Shown: positions 35,350 through 44,450, counted from the first letter of the stretch. The stretch is DNA of 64,000 nucleotides from Paracoccus sulfuroxidans (GCF_007830335.1 NZ_VLKU01000013.1:49154-113153); one strand, 5' to 3'. Notes: generated from the sequence alone by a model not told the origin. Translations and numbers: made by a program.

Positions 35350-35987
35350 TCACCAAGGCGCCCAACGGCGGCGTGCACCGCGCGCATGTGACCTGCGATT
35401 TCTGCGGCACTCTTGAGGTGGTGGCGTGTGACCGACTGCGCCGCAAGGGCGGTGAGACGCAGCTCAACATCGGGCAGATCAACAACAAGCTCACTTCCCG
35501 GAAGTGGGTCATCTCCAACGGCAAGCATGAATGCCCCGCCTGCGCAGCGCGTCGGCGGGCATTCGCATGTCAGAAGAAGGAAGAGGAGGCCGCACCGGTC
35601 ATGTCAGTTTCCGCCACATCGCCATCACAATGCCCGCCGCGCGAACCGACCGGCCCGCAAAAGCGCCTCATCGTTCTTGCGCTCGAAAATTCCTACGACG
35701 TCAAGGGCAAGCGATATCGCGGCCACGAGACCGATGCGACGCTGGCCGCTGATCTGGGTGACGGAATTATGCCGGGCTGGGTTGCAGCACTGCGCGAGGA
35801 CATGTTTGGCCCGAGCGGTGGCAACGAAGAGATCGAGGCCATCCGCAGCGAGCTGGCGACAGTCAGAGGTGAGTTTCAGGCGCAGTCCGCTGCGCTCAGC
35901 CAGCGGCATATCGCGCAGGTAGAAGCGCTCTCGAAACGCCTTGACGCGGTCTGTGCGGCTGTCGGCCCCCGCGCGGAAAGGCTCTGA
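35346..35987 (+). CDS. Phage zinc-finger-like early protein
   Basis: A 213-residue protein. The N-terminal part has Cys-x2-Cys pairs (CDFCG and CPAC) about 45 residues apart, suggesting one zinc site. The middle holds KGKRYRGHETDATLAADLGDGIMPGWVAALREDMFG, an HTH-like region, and the C-terminus is a predicted coiled coil (EEIEAIRSELATVRGEFQAQ). It is coupled to the methyltransferase gene by an ATGA overlap. Binding to DNA is plausible but unproven. Confidence 0.7.
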   Translation: MITKAPNGGVHRAHVTCDFCGTLEVVACDRLRRKGGETQLNIGQINNKLTSRKWVISNGKHECPACAARRRAFACQKKEEEAAPVMSVSATSPSQCPPREPTGPQKRLIVLALENSYDVKGKRYRGHETDATLAADLGDGIMPGWVAALREDMFGPSGGNEEIEAIRSELATVRGEFQAQSAALSQRHIAQVEALSKRLDAVCAAVGPRAERL

Positions 35988-35989
35988 CG

Positions 35990-36247
35990 ATGTCAACGGT
36001 GAAACAAGAGCACGCTATTGAGGCCATGACGCGCCTTCAGCAGGAATTTCATTCACTGTGCGGTGAAATGATCAACGTGCGCGGCGTGCCTGAGGGCACG
36101 GTATTCCAGGTTGGACTTTGGACGATGGTCGCCTTGATGGCTGAATTGGAGGGCGTGGAGCCTACACGCGCCATGGCTGATCGCGCGCTTTGGGCTTGGC
36201 AGAATCTGGATTCTTTAGAGTTTGCGGTAGCGAAGGGGAGTGCTTGA
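35990..36247 (+). CDS. Phage early hypothetical protein
   Basis: An 85-residue helical protein beginning MSTVKQEHAIEAMTRLQQEF. No motif is recognised. It is between the zinc-finger-like gene and the replication-type gene, with an 8-bp overlap at its end. Confidence 0.65.
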   Translation: MSTVKQEHAIEAMTRLQQEFHSLCGEMINVRGVPEGTVFQVGLWTMVALMAELEGVEPTRAMADRALWAWQNLDSLEFAVAKGSA

Positions 36248-36872
36248 CGCCATGACCTCGCCACTTCGCACGCTCCAGCCGGTCTCGATCGATGATCTGC
36301 CGGAATATCCCATCTCTGCTGAGGATCGGCTGGATAGCCATTTCTTTATTCAGTGGAACCTGAAACGCTGGCGCAAGAGCAGCTTTCGCAATCTGGCCGA
36401 GCCTGAGATCGGTTGGTTCGGGTTTCTGCTGTTCTGTGAGTCTCATGACGAAACGCCGGTGGGGACGCTGCCGACGGATGAGCGTTTGCTGGCCCGCGCC
36501 CTCGGGATCACCGTAGAGCGCTGGCAGTCGCTGTGCCGTCGAGACATCACGCCCCTGCACAATTGGTCGAAGGTGATGTGCGACAATGGCGAAGTGCGGC
36601 TGGCGCATCCCGTCGTCACCGAGGTCGCTCTGGAGGCTTTGAAGTCCAGCCGGAAGAACAAGTCTGACCGTGACGACCGCAGGCGGGCGAAGCGGATCAA
36701 GGACTTGGCCGAAATGATCGAGAAACGCATCCAGGCACCGCAGCTGCTGCGCAACCCAGGTTTCGTTGATCAGTTCAATGACTGGCTGGAGACTCGCTAT
36801 CCGGAGACACAGCGGCGCGAACCGTTCATTCGTACGGCTTTGAGCGAATTCCAGGTGGAGGCCATGTCGTGA
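36240..36872 (+). CDS. DUF1376-like phage replication-type protein
   Basis: About 210 residues; GTG 36240 or ATG 36252 could be the start. The segment FIQWNLKRWRKSSFRNLAEPE then GTLPTDERLLARALGITVERW resembles the N-terminal region of DUF1376 proteins, found in phage replication modules beside origins. The C-terminal part is basic (SSRKNKSDRDDRRRAKRIKD) then helical. It is followed at once by the phased repeats, which supports but does not prove a role in replication. Confidence 0.65.
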   Translation: MLDAMTSPLRTLQPVSIDDLPEYPISAEDRLDSHFFIQWNLKRWRKSSFRNLAEPEIGWFGFLLFCESHDETPVGTLPTDERLLARALGITVERWQSLCRRDITPLHNWSKVMCDNGEVRLAHPVVTEVALEALKSSRKNKSDRDDRRRAKRIKDLAEMIEKRIQAPQLLRNPGFVDQFNDWLETRYPETQRREPFIRTALSEFQVEAMS

Positions 36873-36891
36873 TCGGCTCCCTGCGCAATCT

Positions 36892-36906
36892 GTCACATTC
36901 TGTGAC
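36892..36906. repeat. Inverted repeat at the head of the phased array
   Basis: GTCACA-TTC-TGTGAC, perfect 6-bp arms around 3 bases, 20 bp after the stop of the replication-type gene. Its TCACA half resembles the array octamer. Confidence 0.8.
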
Positions 36907-36908
36907 TG

Positions 36909-36988
36909 TTACAGAATATTCCGGAACGGTTACAGAAAATCACGGAATAAACACAGATCGTCACGGAATTTCACGGAAAATTCCGGAC
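36909..36988. repeat. Helically phased octamer array, probable phage origin or partition site
   Basis: Eight copies of an octamer near T(T/C)(A/C)C(A/G)GAA start at 36909, 36919, 36930, 36940, 36951, 36961, 36971 and 36981. Steps are 10, 11, 10, 11, 10, 10 and 10 bp, so all face the same side of the helix. TCACGGAA occurs three times exactly, TTACAGAA twice; 36951 is the weakest. An exact inverted copy (TTCCGTGA) is at 37011-37018. It lies between genes, after a replication-type gene. Confidence 0.8.
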
Positions 36989-37031
36989 CATTTCCCCTTT
37001 TTTGCCCGGATTCCGTGACCGCTGAAAGGAG

Positions 37032-37050
37032 AAGAAACGAAAAGAAACGA
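37032..37050. repeat. A/G-rich direct repeat beside the phased array
   Basis: AAGAAACGA occurs at 37032-37040 and 37042-37050 (10-bp step), inside a purine-rich tract that continues to 37060. It could be an easily melted element next to the repeats. Confidence 0.65.
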
Positions 37051-37133
37051 AACGAGAAGACATAGGCGGATCGCGAGGAATGCGGACTCGCGCCTGTGGA
37101 TATGTTGGCATTGCTGAGAAAAGAGGGATGGCC

Positions 37134-37709
37134 ATGACCGGGACTGTGGCAGAGAGGGAAGCGCGGGTTGAGGGGTTGTTGATCGAGCCTTTGGCAGGGC
37201 TGGCGCGAAAGCGCGGGGTCGGGGCCGAGGCGCATGACAAGATGCTGCACCGCCTGCGCAGGCGGTTGGCCTACATGAGCGATGCCAATCTGCGGGGGAT
37301 GGTTGACCTGATCCTTCGTCATGCGGGCAAGGGCACGTGGCCGGATGCCGCATTGGTTGAGGCGTGGGCGCTGACCTTGCAGGTTCCGCCGCCCTCCGAT
37401 CAGGAATGGACCTATCCCAGGACATTGATGCAGTCGGCGTTGGGGCGACAGGCGATGGCGGAAGGTTGGGCGTTCGAGCTGTATGAAACCGCCAAGCGCC
37501 TCGGCCCGCCGCCCAATCGGTACGTGACGCGGGATCTGAAGGAAGATGCGGAAAAGAACCAGCATCGGCGGAAGGTGATCACCGAGAACATCGGCGCAGG
37601 GCTTGCTTCGGAGGCCGACAAGCGGTGGCTGGCATATTGGCATCGCGAGATGCAGGAGATCGAGGCGATCCAGTCGGCCTCGGCCACCGAAAGCGGGGAC
37701 GCGGCATGA
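37134..37709 (+). CDS. Phage hypothetical protein
   Basis: About 191 residues; ATG 37134 has GAGGG at usable spacing, an ATG six bases upstream is the alternative. The sequence is helical and charged (REARVEGLLIEPLAGLARKRGVGAEAHDKMLHRLRRRL). No known domain is evident. It begins 260 bp after the replication-type gene, just past the repeats. Confidence 0.7.
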   Translation: MTGTVAEREARVEGLLIEPLAGLARKRGVGAEAHDKMLHRLRRRLAYMSDANLRGMVDLILRHAGKGTWPDAALVEAWALTLQVPPPSDQEWTYPRTLMQSALGRQAMAEGWAFELYETAKRLGPPPNRYVTRDLKEDAEKNQHRRKVITENIGAGLASEADKRWLAYWHREMQEIEAIQSASATESGDAA

Positions 37710-38407
37710 CGAAAGAGTTTCGGGAGGCGGCGGCAGCGCGGGCTGCCGCAGAACGGGCGCGGCTGGATGCCATTCGAGCGGCCAGCGCTGTGCCTGATGA
37801 GTGCGGGCCGGATATCATCCCCGCGCCAGCCCGTGGCGGCTTTGTCCTTCAGCGATTGGTCGAGGTCATTCCGCAGGGGGATGACGGCTTTGCCGTGGCT
37901 CCCACTGGGTACGGGCATCGTTCTGCCATCCGGACCGCTGACATCTTCGATCGAATGCGAGCTCAGGCATTGCGTGCCAAGCGACCTATGCCGCTGACAC
38001 CGGGGCAGGTTGCCATGGGGCGGCGGTATCGTGACCTTGTCGAAATCCTCGATGCGGGAGGCTGCAAGCTATCCAGTCTCGATAGTTCCAGCGGATCGGC
38101 AGACGGCGGCAACTGGATGGACCGCCGCCTTGAGGTCTCGGGTGAATTGGCTCAGCTGCGCCGCAGGATCGGTGGGCAAGATGCGCTGATTGTTCGGCGT
38201 GTCCGACCGTCCAAGCGCGCGGTCCTCGCAGCCGGGGAAGATACGCGCTGCAAGTTCAGCAATCTGGATGTCGTTCATCTGGTCTGTGTCGATGACTACA
38301 GCGCGGGCGACGTGCTGCGGCGTTTCAGGTGGCAGGATAATGGCCGCAACAAAAAGGCCATCATGGAAGCGCTGAGCGGCTCTCTGGCGCGCATGATCGG
38401 GTATTAG
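37706..38407 (+). CDS. Phage protein before the late genes (possible late regulator)
   Basis: A 233-residue protein coupled to the preceding gene (ATGA). The N-terminus is Ala/Arg-rich helical; the centre has RRYRDLVEILDAGGCKLSSLDSSSG and the C-terminal third VRRVRPSKRAVLAAG... VLRRFRWQDNGRNKKAIMEALSGSLARMIGY, which could form an HTH. The last gene before the packaging module is the usual place of a Q-like antiterminator, but this is positional inference. It ends in TAG. Confidence 0.65.
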   Translation: MTKEFREAAAARAAAERARLDAIRAASAVPDECGPDIIPAPARGGFVLQRLVEVIPQGDDGFAVAPTGYGHRSAIRTADIFDRMRAQALRAKRPMPLTPGQVAMGRRYRDLVEILDAGGCKLSSLDSSSGSADGGNWMDRRLEVSGELAQLRRRIGGQDALIVRRVRPSKRAVLAAGEDTRCKFSNLDVVHLVCVDDYSAGDVLRRFRWQDNGRNKKAIMEALSGSLARMIGY

Positions 38408-38468
38408 GGCGAAAAAGCTCTCTTGACCCCTTATGGCCCTCTATGAGAGATATCTGGATAGTATCAAG

Positions 38469-38507
38469 AAGTGCGCCCGGCAGGATGATCCCTGACCGGG
38501 CGCACTT
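38469..38507. terminator. Long perfect hairpin between early and late genes
   Basis: Arms AAGTGCGCCCGG and CCGGGCGCACTT pair over 12 bp around a 15-base loop. There is no clear T-run after it. A TTGACC hexamer lies at 38423-38428, so this 215-bp gap may hold the late promoter and a leader hairpin; the -10 element is unclear. Confidence 0.55.
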
Positions 38508-38622
38508 CGTTTCGGGTGCTTGTCGGCTGGTGATCGGGACGTCACCGAGCTTCCCCGCGTCAGCCGTTCGATCGGCAAAGATGACCGACCCATCCGGCGC
38601 GGGCTCAGTTCCAAGGATCAGC

Positions 38623-38958
38623 ATGGCAAGGCTCAAGCAATTGACCCCTCGGGTTGGCGCGCTGCAGCAGCGCATGCCGCAACCGCATGGGCAGTCCCGC
38701 GTTCGCGATCAGGTCTATGCCTGGCGCAAGTGGTACAAGTTGCAGCGATGGCGCGACCTTCGCTGGCAGGTGCTGGTCGATGCGATGTTCACCTGCGCTC
38801 GCTGCCAGCGGGTCGGAGCCGGGCCGGATCTGGTCGCGGACCATAAGGAACCGCATCGTGGCGACGCGGACCTGTTTTGGGATCGGCGCAACCTGCAATG
38901 CCTCTGCAAGCCCTGCCATGACGGAGAAAAGCAGCGGGAAGAGCGCGCTCGGTCCTGA
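38623..38958 (+). CDS. Phage HNH endonuclease
   Basis: A 111-residue HNH nuclease: zinc-binding CARCQ near residue 63, the DHKEPHRGD HNH core near 76, then LFWDRRNLQCLCKPCHDGEK with the second Cys pair and HNH asparagine/histidine. ATG 38623 with an AAGGA site gives the normal short form. HNH proteins next to terminase assist DNA packaging in HK97-type phages. Confidence 0.85.
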   Translation: MARLKQLTPRVGALQQRMPQPHGQSRVRDQVYAWRKWYKLQRWRDLRWQVLVDAMFTCARCQRVGAGPDLVADHKEPHRGDADLFWDRRNLQCLCKPCHDGEKQREERARS

Positions 38959-39075
38959 ACTCGGGGCCGATTGACGCCGTGGCCCCCAAGGGGGGGGTAG
39001 GTGGAAAGTCTGGGGGCCATCCGGGGCCGGACCCGCGTCCCCCTCAAGCGGAGATTTTTTTTCGGGACAGGATTT

Positions 39076-39576
39076 ATGGACGACCATCGCGAGACTGACC
39101 TTTTCGGAAACCCCACCAGAGCCCGTAAAGGACTGCGTGGGCGGCCTCGTCGCGAGTTCAGCAAAATGGACTTCGATATGGTTGAAGGCGGCCTATCGAA
39201 GGGCTGGTCGAATGAGCGGATCGCCAAAGCCCTGAAGGTGGGTCTATCGACGCTGAAGCGGAATTTTGGACCGGTCCTGTCTGCGCGGGATGTTCTTCCG
39301 GATCGGCTGGAACTGGCGATCTTTTCGACGACCGTGCGAAAAGCAATTGAGAAGGGTGACATGGGCGCGGTCCGCCAGCTTCGGCAGATGATTGAAGAGG
39401 ATAGCCGTCGGCTGTCGACGCGGCGATTCGACGACGCGCAAGAGCGCGCGAAGGTGGCGGCGCGCGCCAAGCCAATGGGCAAGAAAGAGGCGGCCCAGAT
39501 GGCAGCCGAGACGGCCGGGGGCGAAGGGTCGCTTTGGGGCGATGATCTTACGCCCGGGTTCAGCAGGCCGAACTGA
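39076..39576 (+). CDS. Putative terminase small subunit
   Basis: A 166-residue protein directly upstream of TerL (TGATG overlap). An HTH is visible at LSKGWSNERIAKALKVGLSTLKRNFG, and a helical, charged C-terminal region follows. Position and HTH suggest the DNA-recognition subunit of the packaging motor; sequence identity to known TerS families is not obvious. Confidence 0.7.
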   Translation: MDDHRETDLFGNPTRARKGLRGRPRREFSKMDFDMVEGGLSKGWSNERIAKALKVGLSTLKRNFGPVLSARDVLPDRLELAIFSTTVRKAIEKGDMGAVRQLRQMIEEDSRRLSTRRFDDAQERAKVAARAKPMGKKEAAQMAAETAGGEGSLWGDDLTPGFSRPN

Positions 39577-41282
39577 TGACGGTCCCAATTCGGGATAGCG
39601 CCTGGTCCACGGCTGTGCCGGACTGGGAGGACCGGATCAAGTCGCGGCGCAGCCTGGTGCCGGATCTGCCGTTATTCGATGACGTGGCAGAGAAGGCGCT
39701 GCGGATCTTCAAGCGCCTTCGCGTCCCGGACATCATCGGAACGCCGACCTATGGCGAGGTCTGTGGCGAATGGGTCTTCGATTTCGTGCGCGCGGTGTTT
39801 GGCAGTTACGACCCCGACACCAAGCGACGGATGATCCGAGAGTTCTTCCTGCTGGTGCCGAAGAAGAACGGCAAATCCTCAATCGCTGCGGCCATCATGG
39901 TCACCGCGATCATCCTGAACGAAAGACCGTTGTGCGAACTCCTGCTGATTGCCCCGACCATTGCGGTCGCGGGTATCAGCTATGATCAGGCCCTCGGCAT
40001 CATCGATCTGGATGAGGACCTGCTGAAGCTGCTGCATCCGCAGCCGCATCTCAAGACGATCACGCATCGCATCACGGGCGCCGTTCTGTCGATCAAATCG
40101 GCCGACCCGAAAGTGGTGACGGGCACCAAAGCGGCTTATGTCCTCATCGATGAGTTGCATGAGTTTGCCGAGATGTCGCGCGCCGCCGCGGTGATGCGCG
40201 AGATCAAGGGCGGGTTGGCGGCCCGGCCAGACGGGTTCCTGCTGACGATCACGACCCAATCTAAGAAGCCGCCCGCAGGGGTCTTCAAATCGGAACTGGA
40301 CAAGGCTCGGGCGGTTCGGGATGGCGACATCGTGCTGCCCCTGGTCGCCGTACTCTATGAATTGCCGCTGTCGCTGTCGAAGGACGGCGGCTGGAAGGAC
40401 CCGAAGACCTGGTCCATGGTCAACCCGGCCCTTGGTGCGTCAGTCCAGCCGGAGTTTCTGGCCGACGAACTGGTCGCGGCTGAGGCGGACGGCATTGAGG
40501 CGCTGGTGCTGCTAGCCAGCCAGCACTTCAACGTGCAGATCGGCATGGGCCTGCGCGCTGACCGCTGGCCTGGTGCGCTGCACTGGGAGAAATGCGGGGA
40601 TGCCAGCCTGACGCTTGATGAGCTGATCCGTCGCTCGGAGGTGTGCGTGGTCGGCGTCGACGGCGGCGGCCTCGATGACCTCTTCGCCATGGCCGTGATC
40701 GGCCGAGAAGAGGAAACGCGGGACTGGCTGCACTGGGCGCATGCCTGGGCCTACCCTGATGTGCTGGAGTACCGGAAAGAGATTGCGCCGCGACTGAAGG
40801 ACTTCGAGGCAGCCGGTGAGCTGACCATCTGCGAGACCATCGGTGACGATGTGCGAGGCGCAGTCGATATCATCGAGCGCCTTGAGTTGGCGGCGCTCTT
40901 GCCCAGAGACACGCCTGCTGTCGGGCTCGATGCACATGGGATCGCGGAACTGTTGGATGAACTGGAGGCGCGCGGGTTTGGCGATGACCGCCTGATCAGC
41001 GTCGGGCAGGGGTGGAAGCTTCAGCAAGCGGTCGTGACGCTGCCGCGCCGCCTCAAGAACCGTCAGCTGATCCACGGCGGCAGCGACATGATGGCGTGGA
41101 ACGTCGGCAACGCCAAAGCCGAGTTGAAGGGCAGCAACTACATCGTGACGAAGCAGGTCGCCGGTAGCGCCAAGATAGATGCGCTGATGGCGACCTTTAA
41201 CGCCGCGATGCTGATGTTCGGGAATCCTGTGTCCGCTGATGCGGGGCGCAGCAGCTATTTCGCAGCTTTGGGGGCCGCATGA
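39576..41282 (+). CDS. Terminase large subunit
   Basis: Packaging ATPase/nuclease of 568 residues. Walker A-like VPKKNGKSS is at residues 94-102, the Walker B YVLIDELHEF at 188-197 with its catalytic Glu, and an acidic nuclease strand VVGVDGGGLDDL follows near 350. The C-terminal nuclease domain has NVGNAKAELKGSNYIVTKQ. It is a full-length Terminase_1-type protein, and its stop overlaps the portal ATG by 4 bp. Confidence 0.93.
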   Translation: MTVPIRDSAWSTAVPDWEDRIKSRRSLVPDLPLFDDVAEKALRIFKRLRVPDIIGTPTYGEVCGEWVFDFVRAVFGSYDPDTKRRMIREFFLLVPKKNGKSSIAAAIMVTAIILNERPLCELLLIAPTIAVAGISYDQALGIIDLDEDLLKLLHPQPHLKTITHRITGAVLSIKSADPKVVTGTKAAYVLIDELHEFAEMSRAAAVMREIKGGLAARPDGFLLTITTQSKKPPAGVFKSELDKARAVRDGDIVLPLVAVLYELPLSLSKDGGWKDPKTWSMVNPALGASVQPEFLADELVAAEADGIEALVLLASQHFNVQIGMGLRADRWPGALHWEKCGDASLTLDELIRRSEVCVVGVDGGGLDDLFAMAVIGREEETRDWLHWAHAWAYPDVLEYRKEIAPRLKDFEAAGELTICETIGDDVRGAVDIIERLELAALLPRDTPAVGLDAHGIAELLDELEARGFGDDRLISVGQGWKLQQAVVTLPRRLKNRQLIHGGSDMMAWNVGNAKAELKGSNYIVTKQVAGSAKIDALMATFNAAMLMFGNPVSADAGRSSYFAALGAA

Positions 41283-42538
41283 GAGTGAAGGATTGGCTTG
41301 GCTCCCTGCTGGCGCCGAAGGTAAAGGCGGGACCGCCTACCGCATTGAGCATGCGTGATCCTGAGGGCTGGTCGCGTGACGACATCTGGTCGGGCGAGGC
41401 CGTGACCGCTGAACGCGCCCTTGCTCTGTCAGCGGTCTGGGGCTGCGTGAACCTGTTGGCCGGAACGATCGGCAGTTTGCCCCTGATGGTCTATCGCAAG
41501 AACGGCGAGGATCGGACGGTTGCTGCCGATCATCCGCTCTACCGGGTGCTGCATGACAGCCCGAACTATGACCAGACGGCGGTCGATTTCTGGGAATACA
41601 TGCAGACCGCGCTGGAGCTTTGGGGCAATGCCTATGCGCGCATCGAACGGTCCGGTGACAAGATCACAGGCCTGATCCCGATCAACCCGATGCGGATCGC
41701 GGTGCGGCGGCTCACGAACGGCAAGATCGAATACAGCTGGTCCGAGGACGGGCGCTCGTGGCGGCTGACGGATGAGGATGTGTTCCACGTTCGCGGGTTC
41801 GGCGGCGGGCCGTTGCAGGGCATGTCGACGCTCTATTTCGGGCGGCAGGCTTTCGGCCATGCGGTCGCGGCTGAACGGGCCTCGGCCTCAACCTTCAAGA
41901 ACGGCATGCGTCCGAGCGTGGTGCTGCGGTTCAAGAACTGGCTGAAGCCGGATGAGCGCGAGATCGCAGAGAAGAAGTTGGCAGAGAAGCTGTCCGGGGC
42001 CGGAAACGCCGGGCGACCGATCGTCCTGGAAGGCGATACTGAGGTCACGCCGCTGACGTTGAAGCCCGAGGATGCGCAGCTGCTGGAGACACGCAAGTTC
42101 TCGACGCAGGAGATCTGCACGATTTTCGGCGTCCCGCCGCATATGATCGGCTTCACCGAGAAAAGCACCTCTTGGGGGACTGGCATCGAGCAGCAGACGC
42201 TGGCCTTCCAGAAGTTCACCCTGCGCCGTCGGTTGAAACGGATCGAACAGGCTATTGCCAAACAGCTGCTGACGCCAGCCGAACGCGCGCGGGGCATCTC
42301 GGTCGAATTCAACATGGAGGGCCTGCTGCGCGCGGACAGCCAGTCGCGGGCCCGCTTCTATCAGACCATGACCCAGATCGGTGCGATGACCATCAACGAG
42401 GTCAGGGCGCTGGAGAACCTTGGCAAAGTCGATGGCGGCGACGTGCCGCGCATCCAGATGCAGAACCAGCCCATTACGGAGGCGGACAATGCGGACCAAA
42501 CAGAGCGATCCGATCCTGTCGATCAAAAGCCTCGCTGA
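41279..42538 (+). CDS. Portal protein, HK97 type
   Basis: Dodecameric head entry channel, 419 residues. Typical signatures are SAVWGCVNLLAGTIGSLPLMVYRK, DFWEYMQTALELWGNAYARIER, NPMRIAVRR, the clip/stem segment, and IFGVPPHMIGFTEKSTSWGTGIEQQTLAFQKFTL. The end overlaps the protease start by 50 bp. Confidence 0.92.
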   Translation: MRVKDWLGSLLAPKVKAGPPTALSMRDPEGWSRDDIWSGEAVTAERALALSAVWGCVNLLAGTIGSLPLMVYRKNGEDRTVAADHPLYRVLHDSPNYDQTAVDFWEYMQTALELWGNAYARIERSGDKITGLIPINPMRIAVRRLTNGKIEYSWSEDGRSWRLTDEDVFHVRGFGGGPLQGMSTLYFGRQAFGHAVAAERASASTFKNGMRPSVVLRFKNWLKPDEREIAEKKLAEKLSGAGNAGRPIVLEGDTEVTPLTLKPEDAQLLETRKFSTQEICTIFGVPPHMIGFTEKSTSWGTGIEQQTLAFQKFTLRRRLKRIEQAIAKQLLTPAERARGISVEFNMEGLLRADSQSRARFYQTMTQIGAMTINEVRALENLGKVDGGDVPRIQMQNQPITEADNADQTERSDPVDQKPR

Positions 42539-43166
42539 AACGGGCGAGATCGAGGGCTATGGCTCGACCTTCGGCGGCGACCCCGACAGCCACGGCGATG
42601 TGATCGCGGTGGGGGCCTATGCCGAGAGCCTGAAGGATCACGCGGCCAAAGGCACGATGCCCAAGATGTTCTGGCAGCACGATGCCCGCGAGCCGATCGG
42701 GAAGTGGCTGGCAGCCGAAGAGGACAGCAAGGGCCTGCTGCTACGCGGCAAGCTGAACATGGACGTGCAGCGGGGCCGCGAGGCCTATGCGCTGCTGAAG
42801 AACGGCGACATCGACGGCCTGTCGATCGGCTATCGAATCCGGGAATACTCGGTCGACAATGACACCGGGGTCTGGACGCTGGAAAAGCTCGATCTCTACG
42901 AGGTCAGCATCGTCTCCATCGGCGCCAACGAAAATGCGACCGTGGCCAATGTGAAGGCGGCGAAGGCTGCGCAGGAAATCGTGGATCGTCTGAAAGCCGG
43001 GGATCGGCTGACAGAACGTGAGTTCGAGCTGATGCTCAAGGGGGCCTTGGGCTTTTCGAACTCGCAGGCAGAGCGCGCCGCGCGCTTGTGCCTGAAGGGG
43101 CAGGGGGAACCTGCCGAAGCGGCGAAAGAGGCGACGGAGTTCTTCCGCGCCCTGAACCTCACATAA
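42489..43166 (+). CDS. Head maturation protease, HK97 family
   Basis: Prohead protease of 225 residues. The start MRTKQSDPILSIKSLAETGEIEGYGSTFGGDPDSHGDVI fits the family, with the catalytic His in QHDAREPIG near residue 60 and Ser in GLSIGYRI near 103. The C-terminal ~70 residues form a helical tail, perhaps a scaffold extension. GGAGG precedes ATG 42489. Confidence 0.9.
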   Translation: MRTKQSDPILSIKSLAETGEIEGYGSTFGGDPDSHGDVIAVGAYAESLKDHAAKGTMPKMFWQHDAREPIGKWLAAEEDSKGLLLRGKLNMDVQRGREAYALLKNGDIDGLSIGYRIREYSVDNDTGVWTLEKLDLYEVSIVSIGANENATVANVKAAKAAQEIVDRLKAGDRLTEREFELMLKGALGFSNSQAERAARLCLKGQGEPAEAAKEATEFFRALNLT

Positions 43167-43179
43167 GAAAGGGTTCCCA

Positions 43180-44391
43180 ATGTCGGAACAAACCAAATCG
43201 GTTGCCGAGCTGGCCGCCGAAACCAAAGCTGCATTCGACAAATCGCTCGATGCGGTCAAAGGCATTGCCCAAGATGCCCTCGGCAAGGCTGAGCGCGGCG
43301 AAGAGATTGCCGCAGAGGTCAAGCGTGATGCGGATGAAGCGCTCACCAAGATGAATGAGCTTGGAGAGCAGCTGTCGGCCATGGAGCAGAAGCTGTCGCG
43401 CGCCGGTGGTCCGGGCGATCACGTCACAGAAAAGTCCTTCGGTGAGCGTTTCATCGAGGATGAGCGCGTCAAAGCCTTCGCGGAAAGCGGTGCGCGGCGC
43501 GGTGGCGTCGATATGCACGCCAAGGCGACCATCACCTCGGCGACGACCAACGCAGCGGGCTCGGCCGGTGCTGGTGTGGAGACGACCCGCCTCGCGGGTA
43601 TTGTCGAACTGCCCCAGCGACGCCTGACCGTGCGTGACCTGATCACGCCCGGCCGCATGGATGGGTCCACGCTGGAATACGTCCGTGAAAAGGGCTTTGT
43701 GAACAACGCCGCCCCCGTCGCGGAGAGCGCGCCGAAGCCAAGCTCGGACCTCCAGTTCGAACTGGTCTCGACCTCGGCCAAGGTCATCGCGCACTGGATG
43801 AAGGCATCGCGCCAAATCCTGAGCGACTTCTCGCAGCTACGCTCGATCATCGACCTGCGTCTGATGTACGGGCTTGGCTACGTCGAGGAACAGCAGCTGC
43901 TGAACGGGGACGGAACAGGCCAGAACCTGCTCGGCATCATTCCTCAGGCCACGGCCTATGCTGCGCCAGCAGGTGCGGCTGCTGCGGCGACCGCGCTTGA
44001 CGTGCTGCGCCTGGCGATGTTGCAGGCGGCGCTGGCCGAGTTCCCGGCCACCGGCCATGTCCTGAACCCGATCGACTGGACCAACATCGAATTGCTCAAG
44101 GACACGCAGGGTCGTTACATCATCGGCAACCCGCAGGGCACGACCGCACCGACCCTTTGGGCCCTGCCGGTGGTCACCACACAAGCGATGGCTGCTGGCC
44201 GGTTCCTGACCGGTGCGTTCAAGATGGGCGCGCAGCTGTTCGATCGCTGGGAGGCCCGCGTCGAAGCCGCCTATGTTGACGATGATTTCGTCAAGAACCT
44301 GATCACGATCCTCGCGGAAGAGCGGCTTGCGCTGGCGGTCTATCGCCCCGAGGCATTCGTGACCGGCGCTCTGGCGGTCGGCGGCCCGTAA
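43180..44391 (+). CDS. Major capsid protein, HK97 type
   Basis: A 403-residue capsid protein. The first ~100 residues are a helical Ala/Glu/Lys-rich delta domain that the protease should remove. The HK97-fold part follows, with RLTVRDLITPGRMDGSTLEYVREKGF, ASRQILSDFSQLRSIIDLRLMYGLGYVEEQQLLNGDGTGQNLLGI and NPIDWTNIELLKDTQGRYIIGNP. All parts appear present. Confidence 0.93.
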   Translation: MSEQTKSVAELAAETKAAFDKSLDAVKGIAQDALGKAERGEEIAAEVKRDADEALTKMNELGEQLSAMEQKLSRAGGPGDHVTEKSFGERFIEDERVKAFAESGARRGGVDMHAKATITSATTNAAGSAGAGVETTRLAGIVELPQRRLTVRDLITPGRMDGSTLEYVREKGFVNNAAPVAESAPKPSSDLQFELVSTSAKVIAHWMKASRQILSDFSQLRSIIDLRLMYGLGYVEEQQLLNGDGTGQNLLGIIPQATAYAAPAGAAAAATALDVLRLAMLQAALAEFPATGHVLNPIDWTNIELLKDTQGRYIIGNPQGTTAPTLWALPVVTTQAMAAGRFLTGAFKMGAQLFDRWEARVEAAYVDDDFVKNLITILAEERLALAVYRPEAFVTGALAVGGP

Positions 44392-44450
44392 TCGCCTTTC
44401 GAAGGAGGGCTGCTGCGGCGGCCCTCTCTGCAAGCCGACAGGAGGCAACC

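Noticed and set aside
36892..37018. CRISPR array
   Set aside because: Units are 8 bp every 10-11 bp, far shorter than CRISPR repeats and spacers, and no cas genes are present.
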